A DNA stretch of 64,000 nt from JACVCS01 sp038328575. Lineage in GTDB: Bacteria; Planctomycetota; Phycisphaerae; Phycisphaerales; UBA1924. The DNA is taken from the NCBI GenBank assembly GCA_038328575.1, contig JBBQMD010000002.1, positions 53,392 to 117,391 of the forward strand. The letters are read 5' to 3'. Made by a program: the position numbers and the translations under genes. Positions 58,279 to 64,000 of the stretch are shown piece after piece (within the stretch, counting starts at the first letter, position 1; the number at the start of each line of letters is the position of its first letter). The notes beneath the pieces are model-generated. The model had not been told where the DNA came from and made no database searches. It was given only the letters and a program-made list of their open reading frames with translations.

Positions 58279-60813
58279 TTACGAACGGGCTCGATCAAGG
58301 GCGACCGCCGCGTCGATGAAGGCCAGGTGTGAATACGCCTGCGCGAGGTTGCCGACGGCGAACCCGGTCTGCGGGTCAAACTGTTCGGTCAGGATTCCGG
58401 GGCCATGAAAGAGACCAGCAAAGTCATCAAAGAGCCGGACCGCCTCATCCACGCGTCCCAGAGTGAGGAACGATTCGATGAGCCAGCCCGTGCAGATGTG
58501 CATGCCGCCCTCGCCGCCGTCGAGCCCGTCGTCGATGTCGTAGCGCCGAACCGTCGGCCCGTCTCGGAGTCGCCTTGCAATGAAATCGACGGTCGAAGCC
58601 CATCGTGGGTCGGCGGGGTTGATCAATCCGGTGAGGCCAATCTTCAACACCGCCGCGTCGGGATAGTCCTGTCCATAGGCACCAGTGAATGCGCTGACGT
58701 GCGAGTTCCAGCCGCGAGCAAGAATATCCTCGCGGATGCTGTCACGAAGTGCAATCCAGTCTGTATTCTGTGTGCCGCACACCACCTGTTCGACAACGAG
58801 GGCTCGATCCACGGTGTGCCAGCACATGACCTTTGAGTGGACGTGGTGCCGGCGTTCCAGTCGCATCTCCCAGATGCCGTGGTCGGGCTCGGACCATCTG
58901 GCCGCGACCGCTCGCACCATGGCGCGTGCCAGCCGCCAGTGGTCAGGGGCTATCGGAGCGCCACGCTCTGCCAAGAGCGCGACGAGATGCACGATTGGTC
59001 CGAAGACATCGAGCTGTACCTGGTTCGCGGCAGCGTTTCCGATCCGCACGGGTCGGCTCTGCCCGAATCCGCCAAGGTGTCCAAGCTCGGCTTCTGGAGG
59101 CAAGTGGTTGCCCGAGAGCGTGTAGATCGGATGAAGCCTCTCAGGCGTCTCGCAGCGATCAACGACTTCAAGTATCCAATCCAGGAACTTCATCGCGTGC
59201 CCGGTGTTTCCTAACCGAACCAGCGAGGCCGCGGCCATGGCCGCATCGCGCGGCCAGCAGTACCGATAGTCCCAGTTCCGGGAACCTCCGATCTGCTCGG
59301 GAAGACTGGTTGTCACGGCGGCGGCGATCACGCCCGTTGGCCCGTAACAAAGCCCCTTGAGCACCAAGGCGCTGCGCTTGACGAGTTCTGGGTGTCTTGA
59401 GGGCAGCTTGAGGGACTTGGCCCAGCCAGACCAGAATCGACGGTTCTGGTCGCGCCGCTCCGGCTCGCCCTCGATCGTCGCGGCAAGGTTCGCGGTGCCG
59501 TACCGAAGTTCGAGCACCAGCGCACCCGAGGCGGGCAGAACGACCGCTTCAGCGGTGTGATGAACGCCCTCGTTTGAAACTGTCCAACTCACGCCGTTGG
59601 AGCGCAGGACAATCGGGTCGTTGGACCCTTGGACTTCCAGCCCACCCTCGCGGACGCGCAGCTGCGTTGCAATGCGGCCGTAATCCAGGCGCGGCGCGAA
59701 GCGGATACGAGTGGGCGTCGTTCCTTCGATCACGCGGATGAGGTCGGCGCGACCAGCCTTCTGAAAGGCTCTTCCTGCTGAAGAATCGAGATAGTCCGTC
59801 ACGCGCAACCCCGGCCATTCGGTCACTAAGACGAACGAATCACCGTCGTACTCGCAGCGAAGCGGCGCACCGCCCTCGGCCGGTGCGATTTCAAACACTC
59901 CCGCCGTCGACTCGCCAACAAGCTCTGCGAAAAGGGCCGCGGAGTCCAGACGAGGCACGCATAGCCAAGAGATGCGGGCCCCGGGCGAGACGACTGCGGC
60001 CGTCCGCTGGTCGGAGAGCACCGCGCACATATCGAGCCGCACCAGCGATCGAGCGCTTGCCCACTCAGCCCGCGATGACGCGAGCAACCGCAGGATCTCC
60101 GCAACGTCGGAAACGCCGCTGACGCGGTGCCGCGCCGCGGTTTCGCCCTCTCCAACCTTGATCCCCAGGTCTTCGGCCGTCAGGCTCCTGAAGACGTCCT
60201 CGTCGGTCAGATCATCGCCGATGAAGATCACACCGGTCGCACCGGCAGCGTTCCTCGCACGTCGAACAGCGTCACCCTTGTTCGCGGCGACGACCATAAA
60301 CTCGACGACTTGGCTGCCGTGACGGATGTAGACACCCGCCATCGATCCGCAGTTCTCTATGGCCAACTCGATCGCCCGTGTCGCAACCGCGGGATCGGCC
60401 GTGCGAACGTGCATCGCGACACCGGCGGGCTTGAGCTCAGAGCTCAGCCCGGGCCAGCGCTCGACGACCGCGGAGATCCTGCTGGCGACCTCGAGCAGCC
60501 GATCTCGCTCGTCGGTGCTGAGTGTCACGCCGACCTGCTGCCACTCCGCCCCGTGTGAGCCCACGATGTAATCAGGACGAAGGGAACCAAGGAACGCGGC
60601 AAGATCCGCGGCCGACCGTCCTGAGACAACCGCGGTGCTCGTCCAGGGCACCGCTCGAATCGCCCGCAAGCCCTTAATCGCATCCGCGTTCGGGACCGCT
60701 CGTGCGGCATCGTGGACGATCTCCGCCAGGGTTCCGTCATAGTCGGAGGCCACCAGCAGCAGCGGCGTTCGAGCAAGCGTGTTTAGTCTGTCGAATAGGT
60801 CTCTAGGTATCAC
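58279..60813 (-). CDS. Trehalose-6-phosphate phosphatase fused to a GH15 glycoside hydrolase
   Basis: The protein has 844 residues from a GTG with GGAGG seven bases upstream. Residues 1-270 are an OtsB-type HAD phosphatase: nucleophile motif DYDGT (24-28), VVSGRS and IGDDLTDEDVF. Residues about 280-844 are a GH15 domain: NWDYRYCWPRDAAMAAASLV, the general-acid segment EPDHGIWEMR followed by HSKVMCWHTVDRAL, and LTEQFDPQTGFAVGN with the probable base. GH15 contains glucoamylases and bacterial trehalases. A trehalase here would join making and breaking of trehalose in one chain. The gene lies directly upstream of the synthase gene with no spacing. Confidence 0.88.
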   Translation of the reverse strand: MIPRDLFDRLNTLARTPLLLVASDYDGTLAEIVHDAARAVPNADAIKGLRAIRAVPWTSTAVVSGRSAADLAAFLGSLRPDYIVGSHGAEWQQVGVTLSTDERDRLLEVASRISAVVERWPGLSSELKPAGVAMHVRTADPAVATRAIELAIENCGSMAGVYIRHGSQVVEFMVVAANKGDAVRRARNAAGATGVIFIGDDLTDEDVFRSLTAEDLGIKVGEGETAARHRVSGVSDVAEILRLLASSRAEWASARSLVRLDMCAVLSDQRTAAVVSPGARISWLCVPRLDSAALFAELVGESTAGVFEIAPAEGGAPLRCEYDGDSFVLVTEWPGLRVTDYLDSSAGRAFQKAGRADLIRVIEGTTPTRIRFAPRLDYGRIATQLRVREGGLEVQGSNDPIVLRSNGVSWTVSNEGVHHTAEAVVLPASGALVLELRYGTANLAATIEGEPERRDQNRRFWSGWAKSLKLPSRHPELVKRSALVLKGLCYGPTGVIAAAVTTSLPEQIGGSRNWDYRYCWPRDAAMAAASLVRLGNTGHAMKFLDWILEVVDRCETPERLHPIYTLSGNHLPPEAELGHLGGFGQSRPVRIGNAAANQVQLDVFGPIVHLVALLAERGAPIAPDHWRLARAMVRAVAARWSEPDHGIWEMRLERRHHVHSKVMCWHTVDRALVVEQVVCGTQNTDWIALRDSIREDILARGWNSHVSAFTGAYGQDYPDAAVLKIGLTGLINPADPRWASTVDFIARRLRDGPTVRRYDIDDGLDGGEGGMHICTGWLIESFLTLGRVDEAVRLFDDFAGLFHGPGILTEQFDPQTGFAVGNLAQAYSHLAFIDAAVALDRARS

Positions 60814-61206
60814 GATCGATCCTCCGGCCGCTCTGCGCGCCTGGTGCTGGCCTGTTCGTCCAATGGGCGCTCTGTGCCTTTGACCGCCTTGCGAGATAGA
60901 GCCAGCTCGCCGCGATGATCCCTGGAACCGGCAGCGCTTGCGAACCAACCATCACCCTCTTTCCCAGGTCTTGGCAATGTCCAACCTGGTTCAACGGATC
61001 GTCCGGCAACCCACCCGCCAAGATTGAGTTCAGCCGCGCGTGGTACGAGCAGGAAGCCGCGCCAAGTCGTAGCCCCTAAGCCCTCACCAGACCAAGAGCT
61101 TTGACCTTGGCTGGCCGAAGGCCATATCTGCTGAGGGTCGCGTTGCACTTTAGCAGGGCAGGCCAGCTGAACCATAAGCACGTCTACTCTTTTGGCTGGC
61201 CGCTGC

Positions 61207-61473
61207 TCACGCGGCGCGGCCGGAACATCGGCCTGACCCGAGGCTGGTGAGATCGTCTTCCGCCATGCCGACGAAATGTTCCGAATTTCCACAGAGATCC
61301 CGGACATACTCGCCGGTCGGCACACTGGACAACCCCGCGTGCTGCAAGCCCGGCTCGATCGCACGATCGTGATTGAAGCGCCGGTGGCGAGGATCAAACC
61401 TCTTCCTCCGGCGAGTCCAGCATAGTCCAGAGCACTCGCCGGATGTTCTTGGAATCTGCGAGAGGATGCCCAA
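61207..61473 (-). pseudogene. Possible remnant of a HisKA_2-type histidine kinase
   Basis: The 88-codon frame has LQHAGLSSVPTGEYVRDLCG followed by NSEHFVGM. In HisKA_2 kinases a segment of the form hxxLYxxGxxxVxxGEYLxxLC follows the phospho-acceptor helix. No ATP-binding (HATPase) part is visible downstream. The similarity is from memory and short, so this call is tentative. Confidence 0.22.
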
Positions 61474-61835
61474 CGATCCTGTCTCAGCTTAAAGTTTGGC
61501 TTCTTCCTGCCGCACACGACCCGCCAGACGCTTCCCCGATGACAACGCCGCGACGCTAACTCGATGCGCCCGGACGAGAGAAGACTTTCCCGCAGCCGAC
61601 GAGGTGAACGCAAGAAAAAAAACTTAGGAGGTATCGAAGCGCTTTCCTCTCTTTGTCTCCGTGACAACGTCAAAGAGCGGTTGTGCGGCCATTTTCCACG
61701 AGTCAACTCTGCCCGTAGACCATCCGGCAAACCGGCGCTCGGGAGAACGCGGATCCACGCCGCGCAGGAGGACATTTCAAAAGCTCGAACGGGCGGCCAC
61801 TTCAATCTGATCGTCATTCCAGTTCGCAAAGCGAC

Positions 61836-61858
61836 CGTCCGGCATAGTTGGCCGGACG
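61836..61858. other. Hairpin downstream of the copper-protein gene
   Basis: The inverted repeat CGTCCGGC/GCCGGACG with a 7-base loop lies about 100 bases after the DUF326 gene on its strand. No T-run follows, so a terminator role is uncertain. Confidence 0.4.
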
Positions 61859-61961
61859 ATCGGCTGATGAGACCGGTCGTCTCGTTAATTCGGATGGTCT
61901 GTTCGATTGCTCCGCACGACCATGCAAATGATTTGCGCGACCGGCAGCTGGTCGCCGGGAC

Positions 61962-62318
61962 TCAGACCGCCGCGCTGGCCATCGCCTCGCACGACTTGGC
62001 GCACTTGCGGCACATCTCTGCGCACTGCTTCATCATCGCGTCGCCATTGGCGAGCTTGTCGCACGACTCGGCGCACTGGTTGCAGATCTCCACGCACTCC
62101 TTGCAGATATGGGCAGCGTGGTGGGAGCCGCGCGCCATGAAGCACGCGGCAACGCCGCAGATCTCGGCGCAGTCGTGCATGATGGTCTGATGCTCGGGGG
62201 AGGCGTGCGGGCCGCCCATGTGCAGGCAGTGCGTGCCGCACTGGGTACAGATGGCGGCACACTCGCCGCAGTCCTTGATGCAGGCGAGCGTGTCTTTGGA
62301 GGGGGGCTGGTAAGTCAT
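61962..62318 (-). CDS. Four-helix-bundle copper-binding protein (DUF326, Csp-like)
   Basis: The protein has 118 residues with many Cys in CxxC/CxxxC spacing along the helices: CIKDCGECAAICTQCGTHC, CAEICGVAACF, CKECVEICNQCAESCDKL and CAEMCRKCAKSCEAM. This is the DUF326 family related to the copper-storage proteins Csp, in which Cys side chains inside the bundle bind many Cu(I) ions. There is no signal peptide from ATG 62318 (AAAGG upstream), so it is the cytosolic type. The neighbouring broken Tat-signal gene fits a small copper-handling group. Confidence 0.88.
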   Translation of the reverse strand: MTYQPPSKDTLACIKDCGECAAICTQCGTHCLHMGGPHASPEHQTIMHDCAEICGVAACFMARGSHHAAHICKECVEICNQCAESCDKLANGDAMMKQCAEMCRKCAKSCEAMASAAV

Positions 62319-62542
62319 GGGAAAAGCCTTTCCGGTTGGCGAACACGGGGCACAAGCGCGCACGAAGTGCGTTCAAGTCAATGCGAGCATTCGTGATGTC
62401 TACCGGGTGAACCCGTCGTGATTCGCCCTTCATTGAGGAAACCGTCTGAGCGGTCAACAAATCTCGATCGACCATCTTTTGATGCCCGGAGTTGTTTAGA
62501 TACAGACCCTCAATGCAAACTTTGTTCTGACCTCGCTCGTCT

Positions 62543-62771
62543 ATGAGGAAACACGGTACAACTACCACCAACCGCCTTGCTGTTCAACTCACTTCAGGCG
62601 CCATGACCCGGCGCGATCTGCTGGTCGCGGGGGCCGCCGCTGGGGGGCGTTGTCGTTTGCGGGGCACGCGCCAGCGCCATCATCGCATGATGCTCGCGCG
62701 AATGATGCGGCGCCCGCCGGGCAAGTCAAGCCCCGCCCGACCAGCCATCATCTCCCGGCGAACCCGGCTGG
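62543..62771 (+). pseudogene. Broken 5' end of a Tat-exported protein
   Basis: From ATG 62543 or 62603 the frame reads MTRRDLLVAGAAAGG, a twin-arginine signal. It then becomes Arg/His-rich nonsense after a run of six G (62642-62647). One extra base there restores ALSFAGHAPAPSSHDARAND, a normal end of a Tat signal with an Ala/Pro-rich mature start. The restored frame continues for about 40 residues and runs into the oppositely oriented membrane-protein gene. No enzyme domain remains. Next to a copper-binding gene, a multicopper oxidase is one possible origin, but this cannot be shown. Confidence 0.5.
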
Positions 62772-62773
62772 CG

Positions 62774-63445
62774 CTAGGCAGCGGGCTGTGCTGGCGTTTC
62801 TGCCTTGGGCTTGGTCAGCAACAGAATGATCAGCCCGATGAAGACCACCACTGCACTGATCAGCCACATCGGCGGCAAGTAAGCGTGGCTGGCATTGATG
62901 TTGAGGCCGCGGGAGTAGCCAAGCGCCAGCAGGTGCGTTTGCAAGCAGAGCATGGCGGCCAGTGACAGCTTCCACCGCTGCAGGGTGGTAAATAATGACC
63001 GTGTCAGCAGGTAAAGCGTCGCCGCGGCGAGGCCGCCAAAGCAAAAGATCAGCTCGCCGGCGAAGCTCATGCGGCCGCTGGCTATTCCACCCTCTACAGC
63101 GGGCACGAAAAACTCTGGGAAGTAGGCGGGCCGCAGCACGACGAGCGACATGGGAATGTGCCAGATTGCGCCGAAGACCCCGGCTCGGAACCAAAATGCG
63201 GGCGCGGTCGAAGTACCGGGTCCGGCCGGCGATGTCGGCGCGGCGCCCGACCCCAACTGCTTCAGCCGCCGCAACTGGCGAAGCTGGGCGGCAAAGGCGA
63301 GGCCAAAGCAGATGACCGCTGCCATCGAGACGCCTTTGTTGACGACGAAGACTGGCAGGTGTTCAAGGTTCTTGGGCGCAAAGACGATGTAGCGCACGAT
63401 GGAGTAAATAACGCACGCGGCAAAGACGCTGACAACGGCTATCAC
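62774..63445 (-). CDS. Polytopic membrane protein of unknown function
   Basis: The protein has 223 residues from a GTG with a perfect AGGAGG six bases upstream. Six membrane helices are visible, for example SVIAVVSVFAACVIYSIV, VFGAIWHIPMSLVV, LAAMLCLQTHLLALGYS and WLISAVVVFIGLIILLL. His residues in the third and fifth helices (WHIP, THLL) could bind heme or metal. The frame is open to 63643, but the extension lacks membrane features. No family name is recognised. Confidence 0.75.
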   Translation of the reverse strand: MIAVVSVFAACVIYSIVRYIVFAPKNLEHLPVFVVNKGVSMAAVICFGLAFAAQLRQLRRLKQLGSGAAPTSPAGPGTSTAPAFWFRAGVFGAIWHIPMSLVVLRPAYFPEFFVPAVEGGIASGRMSFAGELIFCFGGLAAATLYLLTRSLFTTLQRWKLSLAAMLCLQTHLLALGYSRGLNINASHAYLPPMWLISAVVVFIGLIILLLTKPKAETPAQPAA

Positions 63446-63536
63446 GGAGTTCCTCCTGTGGGAAACAGTCGCGGGAAGCGTACCGCAACGGCTGCACGTC
63501 GGCCATCGGTGCCAGCGGGGCGCGCTAAAGAGGCAA

Positions 63537-63575
63537 AAAGCACGCGACCCCGCTGCGAGCAGCGGGGTCGTGCCA
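63537..63575. terminator. Strong hairpin upstream of the membrane-protein gene
   Basis: The perfect 11-bp stem CGACCCCGCTG/CAGCGGGGTCG with a CGAG loop (63545-63570) is flanked by AAAAAGC on the left and CTTTTTG further right. It could end transcription of the S74-domain gene on the minus strand. The adjoining TGCCAC recalls the ends of the REP-like element near 22.4 kb. Confidence 0.6.
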
Positions 63576-63666
63576 CGTCTCGCTTTTTGGTGCAACCGAC
63601 TCTGGCTTTCGGGGGGCGACTCAATCGCCGCTCGATTTGGCAAGAGAGTCGTTTCGGAGCCGAAGT

Positions 63667-64000
63667 TTACTTTGCCTGTTTCTGCAGCATCGTCTCGATA
63701 GCGTCCAGCCGCTGCTTGAGTTCCGCGCTCTGTACTTTGAGCTCAGCGCTCTGTGCCTTGAGCTGCTCATTCTCGGCCTTGAGCTGCTTGATCGCCCCTA
63801 CCGCCACGGCCGACATGCGGGAATAGTCAAGGCCAATCACCTCGCCCTTGTCATCGCGGAAGACAACCTCGGGGAAGGCCTTGGCGACATCCTCAGCGAT
63901 GAAGCCCAGATCGTGGGTGAAGCCGCGGGTCTTGGCCTCATCGGCGGTCCAGTCAAAGCGCACGGCGTTCAACCCGGTGATTCGGTCCAGGGCATCGGCC
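63667..64000 (-). CDS. C-terminal peptidase S74 chaperone domain protein (cut by window edge)
   Basis: The frame is open to the right edge and gives about 110 residues. ALDRITGLNAVRFDW, LGFIAEDVAKAFPEVV and IGLDYSRMSAVAVGAIKQLK match the intramolecular chaperone domain (S74) of phage endosialidases and bacterial fibre proteins, which trimerises the protein and then cuts itself off. The end is a heptad coiled coil (ENEQLKAQSAELKVQSAELK). In planctomycetes this domain ends large surface or fibre proteins. The N-terminal part and the catalytic Ser/Lys are outside the window or not certain. Confidence 0.85.
   Translation of the reverse strand, partial: ADALDRITGLNAVRFDWTADEAKTRGFTHDLGFIAEDVAKAFPEVVFRDDKGEVIGLDYSRMSAVAVGAIKQLKAENEQLKAQSAELKVQSAELKQRLDAIETMLQKQAK

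Larger units (their letters stand above)
60814..61961. other. Gene-poor region of 1.1 kb
   Basis: No convincing gene fills this stretch. Base composition is less GC-rich around 61600-61700, with a run of A near 61613-61622. A minus-strand frame at 61207-61473 contains the segment GLSSVPTGEYVRDLCGN, which resembles the helix after the phospho-acceptor region of HisKA_2-type histidine kinases and may be a decayed remnant. A long minus-strand frame (60810-61829) has the composition of chance. The promoter of the OtsB-GH15 operon should lie at its left end. Confidence 0.5.

Noticed and set aside
60810..61829. A 339-residue minus-strand frame filling the gene-poor gap
   Set aside because: No domain, no ribosome-binding site, mixed composition and overlap with the OtsB start region. 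I treat it as chance.
61564..62190. A 208-residue plus-strand frame
   Set aside because: Its second half is antisense to the DUF326 copper protein and its first half has no recognisable domain.

Overview
The window is GC-rich bacterial chromosome with dense genes, frequent 4-base start/stop overlaps (ATGA, GTGA) and many GTG starts. The gene content (a four-helix copper-binding protein, a DUF4139 secreted protein, long-form AhcY, an insertion-rich SecA of about 1378 residues, a class II DAHP synthase, a Thr/Arg/Lys-rich histone-like protein, sigma/zinc-finger anti-sigma pairs and many large lineage-specific proteins) suggests a planctomycete, most likely of the Phycisphaerae. This placement is inferred from gene content; there is no rRNA in the window. 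No CRISPR array, phage or insertion sequence was found.

Layout. 1-8.3 kb: the 3' end of pyrD, a class C beta-lactamase-family serine hydrolase, a fused FAD/iron-sulfur oxidoreductase (minus), a secreted DUF4139 protein, rpsT (minus) and tRNA-Arg(ACG). 8.4-12 kb: an ABC ATPase, an FtsX-like permease with a His/Asp-rich loop and a DUF3299 protein, which look like a metal (probably zinc) transport operon, then a CDGSH iron-sulfur protein. 12-16 kb (minus): a GDSL/AlgX-like protein, an MBOAT O-acyltransferase and a MoxR ATPase. 16-19 kb (minus): an ArsR-methyltransferase fusion regulator whose start codon lies in a palindrome, followed by ahcY. 19-28 kb: a TPR lipoprotein, an ABC-F ATPase, queC, an ECF sigma/anti-sigma pair, a lone CBM48 protein, a large secreted protein, and pyrH-frr.

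28.7-41.7 kb, all plus strand, is the most striking region. It is a tightly packed eight-gene cluster: a VWA protein whose membrane anchor carries the SxxxH motif of TonB/TolA, a secreted protein, ExbB/TolQ, two ExbD/TolR proteins, and three large envelope proteins. An ECF sigma factor and a membrane protein follow directly. I read it as a proton-motive-force-driven envelope machine in which a VWA domain replaces the usual TonB/TolA C-terminus.

41.7-50 kb: dusB-like and DAHP synthase genes (minus), a histone-like gene, cinA, a DEAD-box helicase, PPK2 and a stand-alone TSCPD protein. 50-55.7 kb: secA with a three-repeat C-terminal insertion, an orphan pseudopilin and tRNA-Pro(CGG). 55.9-60.8 kb (minus): a trehalose module made of two fusions, OtsB-GH15 and a membrane-anchored OtsA. 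60.8-63.6 kb: a gene-poor stretch with decayed sequence and a small copper-related group (DUF326 protein, broken Tat-signal gene, polytopic membrane protein). The right edge holds the C-terminus of a protein with a peptidase S74 chaperone domain.

Start sites were chosen from Shine-Dalgarno-like sequences and family lengths. All functions are from sequence reading alone, without database searches.
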